Numbered from the stretch's first letter, positions 9,467 to 21,596 are shown. The stretch: 64,000 nucleotides of DNA from Solen grandis (GCA_021229015.1 CM037791.1:52862808-52926807); one strand, 5' to 3'. Program-made: numbers and translations. Notes: generated by a model not told the origin, from the sequence alone.

Positions 9467-11721
9467 TCATGCATCCTCACCCTCACTGTCACTGTCACGA
9501 GTTCCCTGAGTAGCCACAGACTGAGTGTCACTCTCAACTGCTGTTGGTCCCACGGCTGGTGGTGTTGACAAGGATAGTGGTGCACCCAAACCTGCAGATG
9601 CCAGAATGGGAGGTCGGTGAGTTGCTGGTGACACTGTCGAGAATGGTGGGGCGTTCATACTGGCTTGTGAAACACGGCCGAAGTTGTTCTGCTCCATGTT
9701 GAACGACCAATCCCCACCTAGGGCAGTGCTCAATGCTCTAGACATCGATTCTGAAGATGCTCTTGGTTGACGAGGAGTACTGAGGTTGGGTTGTTGAAGC
9801 TCTTGCTGCTGCCCAGGGTACTGCTGCTGCTGTTGGTATCCTCCTCCTCCTCCCCCTACGACATGCTGCCAGGAACTGCAGGCATCATAGTTGGGCTGTG
9901 GCTGGAAGTACTGCTGATGCTGAGGGTACTGTTGAGGGTACTGATGATACTGCCCAAAGGAGGCGGCTGTGCAAGTTGGAGGAGCCGAAGTGGAAGCCGA
10001 GGGTCTATCGGATTGAGCCTTTATCTGTTTCAGTATATCCGATATGAGCTCTTTGACATTGTTGAAGTCTTGAAGACTGCAAGACCTGAGAGTCTGGGTG
10101 ACATAGCTTATGAAGGGTTCACGCTGGCTCTTCTCCCTCTCCTTGTCCTCGAGCATTTTTTCCATAAGCTTTTCAAGGAGTGTCTGGTTGGTCTGAAGAT
10201 TTTTACGAAGTTGGGGCATCCAGCTCTCCTCCTCGTCCTCCTTCCTCCTCCTCTTCCTGTTCTGGGAACTAGAGTTGACTGATCCGAGCTCTGCTGCCTC
10301 CCTCTCGAGGTCTTCGAGCACATTGCCTGACTGTCTCTCTGTCTCAGCTGGGTCATCCAAGGATAGCAGAGGGGGTCTGGCAGTGGACGTGGAGGCAGAA
10401 CGAACGACAGAACTAGCAGTAGAGCCAGCAGCAGCAGTACGTCGGATCTGCATGACAGTGTCAGATTCTTCATCAGGTATGGCAGCTGAAATAAGGTAAA
10501 CGTTTGTTAAGCGTTTTGTATTCACATTTTTCTGAACAATATTAAACGACTGTTATTAGGGACAAGTGAATTTCTGAATAATCATTACACTTAATCGTAG
10601 TAATTATTATGTTTTAAATTTTCAAATTAAATGTACAAAAATGCTTTTGAAAAATGGAAATGTTTGAAATAATTATCAACATATGTACTGACCTTTGTAG
10701 AAGGAGATATTATTCAGCACCCACTTGTCCCTGTCGGTGAGAAGCTTGCGCTCCTGGCCACTGGCAACCTTGATCAGCCTGACGTACCAGTCCTTCAAGT
10801 TCTTCCACCAGTGCCCGAGGTAGTCAGTTGAGACACCAATTTCTTTTGCTTTAGCTTCCCAGGCTTCAGTCTTTTTCTTGTAGTCACGTTGACTGCGCAT
10901 CCAAAGTAACTTCTGTCTCGCATCCACTCAACCAGATCCTGTTCTGTGTCAGATGGCAACTTCCACTCCTTCTTGGGACCTCTTGGCTTTCTCGGCTTCT
11001 TGCCCTTGCCCTTGGCATGACCATCAGCCTCTTTCTGCTCCTCCACAGGTTCCTCCTGCTCCTGCTCTCGCACCAGAACTTGGGGTGTGGGGTCATGTGA
11101 CGCAGGTGAGGCAGGGTTCTCCAGTGGCACATGCTGTGGCTCGGCCTGAGTGTCGACGGGCATGGTGGCAGTGCTCTTAGAAGGACCACTCGTGCTGACT
11201 GAAGTGTTTGCAACTGTTGTACAGACTGAAAAGAGAAAAAAAAGGTATTTTTAATAAATAGTAAGGAATGTTGAAAAACATACATATCAAATGAACACTT
11301 CAGCACAAATAGAATTGAAATAAATAAATTTATTTGAATACTTTCTGACTGCCACGTAAAATAATATTTAAATGAAATAAATTTTGAACACGTCACGTTA
11401 TAACGAGTATTTCCAAATAAAAAAAATCAAAAACATGTTACATAAATTGTACTTACCATCAGGAAGAAGCTCGTCCTCTTCTCCATTGCCATTGGCACCA
11501 GGGACACCAGCAGCGGCAGCAGCAGCATGTACCAGAGCCGTCACCTTTATGCCCACCTTCTTGGACTGCCTGTTCTTGCTGCCCTGGCGGGGCTCGGGGG
11601 TGCTGCTCTCTACCTCCTCGGTAGCAGTTTCAGGCTCCGAGACCTTCGCCCTCGGCCTGGGCCTTGCTTGCCCCTTCTTTTTCTTGGGCGTAGAGCTGCC
11701 CTTCTTTGTTTTCGGTGCCAT
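9467..11721 (-). pseudogene. Harbinger accessory protein with MADF/Myb-like domain, 3 exons, frameshifted
   Basis: Exons 11721-11457, 11225-10693 and 10485-9467, joined by canonical sites (G|GTAAGT ... TTTTCAG|T and G|GTCAGT ... TTTCAG|C). Both introns are in phase 1 and the phases agree. Exon 1 encodes a basic Lys/Pro-rich start (MAPKTKKGSS). Exon 2 holds the MADF/SANT-like domain (KKTEAWEAKAKEIGVS, HWWKNLKDWYVR). Exon 3 is Gln/Pro-rich with a coiled-coil-prone segment and an acidic end (DSDSEGEDA). Around 10925-10935 the frame shifts just before the domain core (from LVEWM to DARQKLLW), which would truncate the protein. This type of partner guides the transposase to the TIRs and nucleus. 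Confidence 0.85.
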
Positions 11722-11774
11722 CTTTACTCTACCGAATATGGATCAGTACTGATCGAGAACACCGGACGCGGCGG

Positions 11775-11782
11775 CTTTTATA
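11775..11782 (-). promoter_or_regulatory. TATA box of the Harbinger accessory gene
   Basis: On the minus strand this reads TATAAAAG, about 55 bp upstream of the ATG at 11721. It mirrors the spacing of the TATA box in front of the transposase. Confidence 0.55.
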
Positions 11783-12109
11783 CACGCGGGCGGCAAGCGG
11801 AGCACAAGTGATCGGCACGTGATTCACACGCGGAGCACAAGTGATACACACGCGCTGCGTGTGATCACTTGTGACCCCATTTTCTGATCACAAGCGCTCA
11901 CACACGGAGGACTCGTGGTAGACACGCGATGGACACACGGAGCACACGCGCGCGTGTGGTCCACTTGTCATTCGCGTGTCCAGCACGTTTGAGACAAATT
12001 GGCTGATTTTCACCGCGTGTAGAAAAAAATTGCAAAATTAATAGCAAAATTACACGTGATCAACTCGCGGAAGCCTGTCTGACCGGGCCTTAAAGCTTGG
12101 ATGGGGGTC

Positions 12110-12640
12110 CATTTTCCGTCTTCTGTCTGTCTGTCTATCCCTTCATCTGTCTGTCCGTCATGCTTCAGCAGGTGACACGTGTTCCAGAGAACACTTTTGT
12201 TTTTGTCAAAATATTTGTGTTCTGGGTGGTGCCACACTAATGTTTTCAGTCTCAAAAATGTAGATGATTAACCATTATCTTTTGCTTTTACAACTGTTGA
12301 AACACAATTTTCAGTCACAAACAATAAAAAATACTGGTAATTGAAATTAGTTTGTTTCACCAGATAGAAAAGACTTGACCAAAACAAGAATTTTACAGCC
12401 AACTCTTAATGAATCATTTAGACAACAAACTTATTGATAAAAGCCTATTAAGAAGAAAATGAAATAAAGTTTTTTGTATATTAATTGATCAATTTAGAAT
12501 TAGTTTGTCTGTGTCAGCTATTTTTTTTTTTCATACAGAATTACATTTACTATATCTAACTTGTAGAAATATCTACCTTTAAGTTCTGACATACTACTTT
12601 ACAGCTTTACTTTACTTGGATCTATAGGTAATACTTATTT
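12110..12640. other. No gene seen
   Basis: Begins with a short CTGT/CTGTC simple repeat (12119-12160), then AT-rich sequence without recognisable coding or element ends. Confidence 0.5.
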
Positions 12641-12649
12641 GTAGTCTAT

Positions 12650-12925
12650 CTTCAAGCTAGTGCTCGATCAGCCAACATGACATGTTTATCTCTGGATCAT
12701 TGAATATATTTGTTAATTCTGTAGGAGCAGCTAAGACATATGGTGCTAGGTAGTCATATGCATGACTCAAAAAAACCCTCAGAGGTACCCATTGATTCAC
12801 CTGGGTGGAGTGGAACAATTCAAGGTTAATTGCATACTCAAGGAAACAGGCAGCCACACAACCTAGATTTAAACCATAAACCCTTGATCCTGAGATGTGC
12901 GTCCTACCAGTGGCAATCACTTAAT
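12650..12925 (-). mobile_element. Old tRNA-derived SINE
   Basis: Minus-strand reading begins near 12925 with a degraded tRNA-like head. A box-A-like stretch (GATTGCCACTGGTAGG) is followed by a box-B-like GGTTTAAATCTAGG. The body contains CCTTGAATTGTTCCACTCC and GTGAATCAATGGGTACCTC, blocks seen in widespread animal SINE cores. The open frame across it is incidental. Exact ends are uncertain. Confidence 0.6.
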
Positions 12926-15278
12926 TACCCTGCTCCTCTTTTACTTAATTTTGTTCAGCAAATGTTGTCTTAATAATGGTCTTTAAATGTTTAAAGTGTC
13001 AGTTTTAAACTTAACTTCTCATGCAATGATGAATTTCACCAATTTCTATTTTAAATTCTTCACATTTCTCCCCATGCTCTAAGCACATACTACAATAATC
13101 CGTCAGGGTTGTGAAGTGTTTGGCAGTAGAAAAAACAATGTGTCGCCAATATTGTATGTACATTGATTAGACAATTAATTTTCCAACATCCAACTGGAAA
13201 GATGAAATTATGGATGGCATTTTAGACAGAGTGACTAAATTTATGTAGATACATGTATAATTTTGAATGCCCTATCATAACTGGTCAACAGACTTTTATA
13301 AAGCAGCAGCCACTACATGGACACTCAATCAGAAAAAAGAAGTGAAAATATGTGTTCTTTATGCATGGCACTAAATGATGCTTTAGCAACTGCTCAAGAA
13401 TCAAATTCTTCCAAATGTATTTTCAAAATGGTATGATTCCTTCTCATAAAGAACAGGCACGGGATCTATTTTGGTGACCCCCCACAGAAGGTCTGATCAA
13501 GTAATGACATTTATAATATGCAATGGGGGTGCTGTCCTCACTGGTCATGAAACTGTTGGGAGCTAGGTGTGTTTATAAAACATTTAGTTGAGTCTCTAAA
13601 CCTTGGGTTTAGTGCAAGTAAACCATTCCTGCTGTTCACAAAACCCCTTTTCCTCCTACTCCCATGCGACAATGCATGAGTAAGTCCTCAAAGTAGCTCG
13701 TGCAAGTGTGAAGAAAACTTTATCTGTAGTGTTGTTTAATACCGTAAAACAATTAAAACGTCAGATTTAAATCTTGGCGATTCTTTTAAATCATTAAGAT
13801 ATGAATAAAGCAGAATGACAGTCAAAGTTTTGTTAATACTATTCAATACATTAATACAGTATCCTTAATTTCCCTCCAAAATGAAAAAAAAATGTGTACA
13901 TATCTGGAAATACAGAAGAACAAAATGATCAAATGATGCAAAAGACTGTATTTGAAACCAAAATTAAACTAAACTATTTGAAACAAATATTGTTTAAGAA
14001 ACTGATAGTATTACAAAGTTTGCCACTTTGAAAAGTGTGAAGTTAGTCTTTGTTTCCTCAAGACAGTAGATGCTATGGATAGAAAAGTCTTGAGAGCAGC
14101 AATAGGAAAATGGGAAAAAGTTCTACCAAATATAAAGATGCTAATGATGATGCGGATGATAAAATTATTTGTTAAGAAGTTATACAAATTGTTTTATGAT
14201 ATAAATCTGCTCAAAAGCTTGTCTGCATTGTTAACCCAAAACCCTATTCAACAGAGATATAAGCTGTCCGAAAAAAAGTTTTTCCTGTGACAAGAAAACA
14301 ACAACAGGTGAATGGGATTTGAATGAAATCTCACTGAGACGCTTCACGTCTTGGAGATGATTAACGGACAAATGCTTTACATGAGTATCACTCATAAAAG
14401 TGTTCTGTGATCTAATGAGAGACATAAATATTTGGTTTAATCGACATTTAATTGAAGAGAAAACTTAGTATATTTATAATTGATATGAGCAATTTTACAC
14501 ATCTCCCATTATCTTGCTGTCATATGATCATACACATAACTTAACGAGAACTTCTCTTGATTTTCTCTTTGCGCATACCTATATCAGAGTTGCGAATATG
14601 TTAGGTTATTAGGTCTTTGGTTTACCTACATGAGGTATTGTCATAGACATTGGTTTCTTTATGTTGTTCATTGACAGCACTTAAAACTGTCTTTAATAAC
14701 ATTTGCGATTATGAAAATGTTAAGTTTTAATGGTGTTAATGAACTATTGGCACATTTTCAACTCAAATACATGGGGTCTGTCAACCTGATGTACTCTAGT
14801 TTGGTTATTACAGTAATACTTGTATGGCTCTAATAATATTAAGCATACATTGATAAAAAGAATTCTCAAAAGGTCAAAACGTTGGTCATCAAAGTTTGTC
14901 ATCAACTCTGGAATGTCACCTTGTCATGAATTTGTTTATTATACCTAATGGACCCCTTTTTATATCATTTAAAACTGGTGAAAATGATATTGATACAGTG
15001 TTGCATGAACTAATTTTCCAGAATTCATATGATATGAGGTGGAATACTGTCGTAAGTCAAGTTACTACAGTGTTGCATTGATTTTCTTTTTGATGAAGCC
15101 AAAAATTTGAAGTTGAAAACTGTAGTAAGTCAGTTTATCCGCAAAATCATCTTTTTTGGTAAATGTTGAAAAAATTACAATGAAGTTTATTATGAAGTTT
15201 ATTAAAACTGACATATAATGCAGCAATTTCATGTTAAAACACTTGTAATATATCCAACACAAATAAATTCAGAAAGTT
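12926..15278. other. No gene seen
   Basis: About 2.3 kb of AT-rich sequence with short, low-quality open frames only. No splice-consistent coding, repeats or terminal inverted repeats were recognised. Confidence 0.5.
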
Positions 15279-15339
15279 TTATCCTTCTGAACAATTTAAA
15301 AAAACGGAGTTACGACAGTTTTGCGTTGAGCCATCGATA

Positions 15340-16535
15340 TAAGGGGCCGGTAGCTGCTTGTGATGGTTCTGGAAGGTTAGCTTATTTTTACCCTCTTCAG
15401 GCATCTCCACTCTGATGGCTGTTTGACTGATTCCCTGGCACTCTGGCTTGTGAGCTTCTAATAAGTCTTCCCTAGAAAAGCCATGTAGACAACACTCACA
15501 GAAATATTTACGTTCTTTGTGCCTAGTCTGATCATGTAGGAGGCGATTAAGGTCCTTGATCCAGGTGTAATGGAATTTGCCAGCCTTCTTGACGAGGAGC
15601 AGGTTGATTCTCGTTAACTCCTGTGGCTGGCTGCTGAGGTGGTGTACAATGACACTCTTTTCCCAACCAAAGATGTTTATCACCAGGTTGTTCAGTTTCT
15701 CCACTTTCTGAACCTGTGAGATTGGTGTAGGAGCATCAATCCCTGTGAAAGCCAGGCCGTTGTGGGTGGGGTATTTTGTAGGTCTGTCCACATGATCCCT
15801 AGCTGGAAACAGAGCAGAACACAGCGCCCAATGGAGGAAGTGGTCATCCCTGTTTTTTCACATTGACAATGGCTTTCTTAGACCTTACCGTTGCTGGTAG
15901 TAGGATATACGACCCTCCTCTCAGTGGTTGATATCTGGCAATGTCTAGCCAAAGGGTCTGTACCTGATCTAAAACCCAGCCAGACCCTCTTTTGGTCCAC
16001 TTCTCGAGCGTTTCTTGGATTCTTGGGAAAGCTTGATTTCACTCTTCTGCAGAATAGCCTCCTGCTTGTGGCACAGCACGGGGTCAGTGTACTCTTCACT
16101 GCCATCTGGGTTGTCCTTCCGAAGCTGAACCTTGAGTCTGAGTTGGAATTTTACACCATTCAGAGCCCTTATCTCTCCTACTAACTTGTCACGGATAATG
16201 GGTTCCACTTCTCAAAAAAAGCTCTGGTGTCTGCACCATGAGGATGCCCTTGGGGCACGTCTACTTGCCAACCCCTTAAGAAACTACCAATGACCCATGG
16301 GGTCTGTCTGAAGACTAGTTTGTCTGTCTTTTCTTCCTGCTTCACAGGTGCGAACAAACCCAGAAGCTCTTCTTGATACTCTTGTACAGATTTCAAAGAT
16401 TTTTGATGGGGAATAGGGTCGAAATCTTTTTCCAAGGCCTTCCTCTTGGTAGTCTGGTGGAGAAGGTCGGTATTTCCTTGGGTATAATGGCTTTAGTAGG
16501 TGCTCCTTGAAAGCCTCAGGAATGGACTCATCCAA
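15340..16535 (-). pseudogene. Polinton/Maverick-like DNA polymerase B, N-terminal region fragment (decayed)
   Basis: Read from 16535 to 15340 the pieces run in the order expected for the long N-terminal region of a protein-primed family B polymerase of Polinton or related adintovirus-like elements. Recognisable blocks are LNGVKFQLRLKVQL, an NIFGWEKSV block, a HYTWIKDLNRLL block and a zinc-finger-like YFCECCLHGF with a later His and Cys. The frame is broken by several shifts and stops (near 16430, 16180, 15880 and 15800). Similarity ends near 15345, just before the exonuclease domain. The exonuclease and polymerase domains, capsid genes, integrase and terminal repeats are absent, so this is an inactive relic. 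Confidence 0.72.
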
Positions 16536-16621
16536 GATTTTTTTTTACCACATCATGGAGAGTCGAATCTGGCATTTCTGCAAGTATCTCTTGGATATAC
16601 TTCTCGATTAACTTGTTCATA

Positions 16622-17579
16622 CAGTACAACGCCGCTATATCGCGGACTGCTATATCACGTTGACCAACATATCGCGGTTGATCTATGGACCCCAAAAATA
16701 TATCGCGTTATTAGCATAGGCCTACCGCAAAACTAATCTATCTCCTCCTTTATCTATATGTATTGAAAAGAGTTTCGCGGTCAGTCTTTAACATGCTAGT
16801 GCACTGACACGTGGAAGTGATAACAATTAAACACCCCAGGTGGTAAGCTATTGTGTTTGGGGGCAGTTGATGATTATGCAATTAAGTGTTAATGATCGGC
16901 AACAATGCAGGTTTGTCGGTATAATTATCCAACCACAGTAATCAGCATTTAATTGGTATGGACATTCAGTACCAAGCAGATACTCGATAAAATACACAAA
17001 CATTGTCTAAATCCACTGCATAAACCTTTATAATGGTATTTTTGTTTATTATGCTAGCGTGCATAATTTTACCATGGATTAAAAAGTCCCGGAAAATAGC
17101 TTTTTCACCGGAAGTAAATAATAAATGATAATTAGATCAGCGTTACCTGGTAATTTGTTTCATTTAAACATTAACAAGGCTCCTCATATCAATACATCAT
17201 AATAAGTACACCTTAGCTTAATTTCAAATAGCGATAAATTGTAGTGGAATGGCTATTATTTTCACATTGTTTGGATAAACAATGGACGGTGTATAATTTA
17301 TTATGATGAGATATGCTGAAGAGTTCCGTAACCACTTCACATCACCATACCGTACACTGAATCTGAATCATCGGCAATTACAGTAAAAAAAAAAAAAAAA
17401 TCAATGAATCAAGGATTATGTAATTATTTAAAAGAACTCTATAAATAAAATAATGTTTATTGCTTTATATTAGGTTTTTTCAACAATTTACAACTATCAC
17501 AAGACACATATAGCATTCTCAAACCTACTACACGGTCCGCTATGGACCCCAAGAACCGCGATATAGCAGCGTTGTACTG
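16622..17579. mobile_element. Non-autonomous pogo/Tigger-like element (958 bp), TA duplication
   Basis: Terminal inverted repeats CAGTACAACGCYGCTATATC followed by GCGG match at both ends (23 of 24). TA lies immediately outside at 16620-16621 and 17580-17581. A second block GGACCCC recurs inverted inside both ends. CAG...CTG ends with TA duplications indicate the Tc1/mariner superfamily, pogo branch. No transposase is present; the inside is AT-rich with a poly-A run at 17384-17400. It sits next to the 5' side of the Polinton-like fragment. Confidence 0.87.
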
Positions 17580-17709
17580 TAGTAGCCATGGTGGATATAT
17601 ATACCATATGCAAAAACAATTCTCTAATGGAAATATATATGGTATATAAAGCGCACAAAACATGGACAGCCTATTATATGCCAATAAAGGGTAGCCGCTG
17701 AGTCCTGGC

Positions 17710-17817
17710 ATGATCCTCGAGCTCACGGAGGACGAGGGAGAAGACCTGCTTGCTTTGGGCCTTAGCGCGGAGGAGGACGTACCGTGCTTAGTTCGTGCCG
17801 CACCCAAGCCCGCACCG
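17710..17817 (+). CDS. Possible short exon of unknown gene
   Basis: GC-rich island in AT-rich surroundings. ATG at 17710 opens an acidic-hydrophobic stretch (LTEDEGEDLLALGLSAEED) followed by RAAPKPAP. A donor-like CCG|GTAGGT lies at 17818. No partner exon was found and no family is recognised. It may equally be a piece of an unknown element; 17690-17980 shows the same compositional contrast. Confidence 0.25.
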
Positions 17818-18225
17818 GTAGGTTTCCAATTTTGAACCTCGCCCACAAACCTGACAGGGGTGTGGCTCAGAATCGGGCTTACGGTGCAGTTGAGCCAATT
17901 GGACGCTACATAACAGCCCCATACACCGCTGTCCGCATTGCTCGGTGCGCCCAACTACCAGCCACTCGCAGTATCTATGTCAGATCATTTTGTCATATAT
18001 ACTATGTGTAAACAAATATCTAATATAATTTATGAGTCAGATGTAAGTTATAACATGGACTGGGGGCCCACCAGGGGGATGGGGCAGGTCCTGGTCCAGA
18101 CTCTGTCTTTGGTCACATCTCTCTAAGATAAAGTGACTCCTAGGAGGCTCAATGGCGTCCATTAAGCCTTAAAAAAGATCTTTTATATCAAAGTGGTCCA
18201 GAACCCCCACTCTGTATTCTACTTG

Positions 18226-19162
18226 GTGAGCTATTGTGATCACCTTTTGTCTAGCGTCCGTCATGCGTGCGGACATGTATCCGTGCGTCCGGCGTCAACA
18301 ATTTTCTTTAAACAACATCTCCTCCTAAATCACTTGGCCAAATTTGATGAAAATTGCCTGGGATGTTCCCTGCATGATGCTCTACTAAAGTTGTTCAAAT
18401 GGTTTCGGTCAATAACATATCTGGGTCATTACCAAGTTTGTTCAAATCATGACCCTTGGGTCGAAATTGGCCCAGCCACAGGGGTCATTTGATTTTACAA
18501 AGACTTACATAAGAAAAATTAGAAAAATCTTCTTGTCAGAAACCACAAGGCCTGGACTTTAGATATTTGGTGTGTGGCATTGTCTTATCGACCATTACCA
18601 AGTTTGTTCAAATCATGACCCTGGGGTTGAAATTGGTGTCGCCCCAGGGACTTAGACTTGTATAAGAAAAACTAGAAAAATCTTCTTGTCAGAAACCACA
18701 AAGCCTGGAGTTTAGATATTTGGTGTGTAACATGGCCTGGTAGACCTCAACCAAGTTTGTTCAAACCATGGCCCTGGGGTTAAAATTAGCCCCACCCCAG
18801 GGGTCACTTGATTTTACATAGACTTAGGAAAAACTAGAAAAATCTTCTTATCAGAAATCCCAAAGCCTAGAGTTTAGATAATTGGTGAGTAACATGGCCT
18901 AGTGAACATTTATCTGTTTTGATCACATCATAGCCCAGGGCTCAAAATTGACCCCGCCCCACGAGTCACATGTTTTATAGAGACTTATTAGAGCTATGAC
19001 CTTCAAAGTTTGGATGGCAGGTACAGTTTTTGTGTTGAATTTAGATGATCTTGCTGTACTTCTGCATAGATTATGTATTCAGTATGACTCGTAATACAAT
19101 AATTGGGATTGAGGGCAATATTTTTCATGTGAGCAATTTCAGGGCCATCATGGCCCTCTTGT
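18226..19162 (-). repeat. 'AGCTCACC' Helentron-like repeat, copy 1
   Basis: Internal diverged tandem units each carry AAGTTTGTTCAAATCATG, CCCTGGGGT and TCTTCTTGTCAGAAACCACA. The right end is GTGAGCAATTTC then the hairpin GGGCCATCATGGCCCTCTTG. The left end lacks the usual hairpin, starting at GGTGAGCTATTGTGATC, and is therefore truncated. Confidence 0.75.
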
Positions 19163-19324
19163 CTTATAAATATGGAAGTCTAACATTTGATAAGTTGTTC
19201 AGGGGATTATACATCTCTAAAAACCCTGGCAAAAGTTCAAAACATTTATTAGTATAAAGTTTTGTTGTGCATAATTATGATTATTTTGTTTAGGTGGGAT
19301 GATTAATCACAGAGTTAAGGCCTC

Positions 19325-19991
19325 TTTAGCTCACCTAGCACGAAGAGCAAAGGTGAGCTTTTGGGACAAGCCTGTGTCTGGCGTATGAGTCATCAGTCAT
19401 CAACAGTTTGCTTAAAAAATTTTCTTCTGAAACTTCTGATGGGAAAGTGATCGAACTTGGCAAGGATGTTCCTAAGGTGATCCCCTATAAAAATTGATCA
19501 AATGGTTCTGGTCTAAAAAATGTAATTCTGTGAAACCACAGAGCCTAGAGCTTAGGTATATGGTGTGTGACTTTGTCTAGAAGACCTCTACCATGTTTGT
19601 TCAAGTCATGACCCTGGAGTCAAAATTGACCCCGCCCCAGGGGTCACCTGATTTTACATGACTATTATTGGAAAAAATCTTCTTGTAAGAAACCACAAGG
19701 CCACAAGAAACCACAAGAGTTTACATATTTTGTATGTGACATGGCCTAGTTGACATCTACCAAGTCTGTTCATATCATGGCCCAGGGTTGAAAATAGAAA
19801 AAATTTCTTGTCAGAAACCATAAGGCCTGGAGATTAGATATTTGGTATGTATTATGGTCTAGGAGATTTCTACCAAGTTTGTTCAAATCATGGCCCTTGG
19901 GTCAAAATTGGCCCTGCTGTAGGGGTAACTTGATTTAACATAGCCTAATGATACTAGGTGAGCAATCCAGGGCCATTATGGCCCTCTTGTG
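19325..19991 (-). repeat. 'AGCTCACC' Helentron-like repeat, copy 2
   Basis: Begins TTAGCTCACCTAGCAC, with GGTGAGCTTTTGGG completing a weak stem. Ends AGGTGAGCAATCC then GGGCCATTATGGCCCTCTTG. Internal units are the same as in copy 1. A headless remnant continues to about 20470. Confidence 0.75.
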
Positions 19992-20482
19992 ATTTTTTAG
20001 CTCACACTGCGTCCATTGTGTGTTTTAAACAATTTGCTTTAAAAGGCGTCTCCTCTGAAACAACTGGGTAGAAACTAATGAAACTTGGCATGAATGATCC
20101 TTGGATGGCCCTTAACTGAAATTGCTAAAATAAACTCTGAACTCTGGTTGACATAGCAACCAACAGAATTTTAAAAATCTCCTCTGAAACCTTTGATTTG
20201 AATTCAATTTCATTTGGTACAAATGGTTACCTCATGGCTGTCTACCATAATTGCTAAATTGAAGTTGATCCCTTAAAAAATGAGGTCCCTAGGGAATCAA
20301 CTAGTTCCCTAGTATACTTTATTATAGAAAATTTAAAAATTCTTCAGGTCATAATTTAATTTCATTCAGCATAAATGGTCACCTCATGACTGCCAGGGGG
20401 TTGAATTGTTTCCTTATACTATTCTGTATAGAAGATTTCAAAATTCTTCTTTGAAACCAATGACCAGAATTTTATTAGTCCC

Positions 20483-20722
20483 CTACCAACGTCACTCAAG
20501 GGGGCTATAGGTGCACCCCGTCCTTCCCTTAGTCTGTCAGTCATACACGTTTTCCAGATGTCTTTTATAAACGCTCGCAGATATTGACCTAATATTTGGT
20601 ATGTGAGTCTACCACCATGAGTTACAGATCAAGTTCAAGTTTCGTTCCAGTCCAATGATTTTTGACAAAATTTCAAGCCTTGGACTTAGAAAATTCTTTA
20701 AGATGGCAGTTTTTCAGACTTT
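20483..20722. repeat. Different repeat family with a CCCCT...AGGGG head
   Basis: Starts TTATTAGTCCCCTACCAACG ... AAGGGGGCTATAGGTGCACC. The body (ATATTTGGTATGTGAGTC, AGATCAAGTTC, TTTCGTTCC) recurs diverged at 21478-21597. Read on the minus strand it ends in a GC stem followed by ACTAATAA, like the neighbouring families. Confidence 0.55.
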
Positions 20723-21477
20723 TTAAGCTCACCTGAGCACGTAATGCTTATGTGAGCTATTAGGATCAATGGCTGTCCGTTGTCTGTCGTCTGTTTGTCG
20801 TCCGTCTGTCGTCCACAATTGTTTTAAACAACATCTCCTCTGAAAGCTTGCCAGTGATGTTCCTTGCATGAAGTTTTACCAAAGTTGTTCATATGGTTCC
20901 GGTTCATTGCATATATAGGTTACAGGATACTAAAATTATATTTTAAAAGTGAAATCTTAAAAAGTCTTCTCCGAAACTGGAGCTTAGATATTTGTTTGTT
21001 CAAATCTTGACCCTGGCCTAGAGTTTAGATATATGGTGTGTAACATTGCCTAGTAGACCTCTACCAAGTTTGTTAAAATCATGGCCCTGGGGTCAAAATT
21101 GGCCCTGCCCCAGGGGTCACTATATTTTACATAGACTTAAATAGGACAAATTAGAAAAATCTTCTTGTCAGAAACCACAAGGCCTAGAGTTTAGATATTT
21201 GGTATGTAACATGGCCTAGTAAACCTTTACCATGTTTGTTAAAATCATGGCCCTGGGTTTCAAAATTGGCCCTGCCCCTGGGGTCACTATTTATATGTAT
21301 AGGAAAAACTAGGGGAAAAAATCTTCATTTCAGATCCCAGATGGCCTAGAGTTTAAATATTTAGTGTGTAACATAGCCTAGTAGACCTCTACCAAGTTTG
21401 TTCAATTCATGGCCCTGGGGTCACAATTTGTTAATGAAGGCACTGTTTCTCAGGTTAGCGATTCAGGGCCATTGATC
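20723..21477 (-). repeat. 'AGCTCACC' Helentron-like repeat, copy 3
   Basis: Head AGCTCACCTGAGCACGTAAT plus TGTGAGCT stem; tail TCTCAGGTTAGCGATTCAGG. Two to three internal units. Confidence 0.75.
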
Positions 21478-21596
21478 TAATATTTGGTATGTCAGTCACA
21501 GATCAAGTTCGAGTTTCGTTCCGGTTCACTGATTCTTGACAAAATTACGGGCCTTGGAATTAGAAAATTTCTTTAGAATAGCAGATTTCCATAATT

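Larger units (their letters stand above)
6532..12090 (+). mobile_element. PIF/Harbinger DNA transposon, full length, TAA target duplication
   Basis: Terminal inverted repeats share AGG-CCGGTCAGACAGGCTTCCGCGAGTT and more (about 36 bp, one G/C mismatch at position 4). They lie at 6532-6567 and 12055-12090. TAA at 6529-6531 and 12091-12093 is the 3-bp duplication typical of Harbinger. Inside are two divergently placed, convergently transcribed genes: a DDE transposase (plus) and a MADF/Myb-like partner (minus). Both subterminal regions are packed with ACGCG, CGCGTGT and CACTTGT-type motifs. The element inserted four bases outside the DIRS right end. Confidence 0.95.

Noticed and set aside
10920..10940. 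A tiny intron explaining the frame change in the Harbinger accessory gene
   Set aside because: No GT-AG pair at the point of shift and the distance is only a few bases; a small indel is simpler.
15279..16535. Complete Polinton element
   Set aside because: Only a broken N-terminal polymerase region is present; no terminal repeats, integrase or capsid genes.
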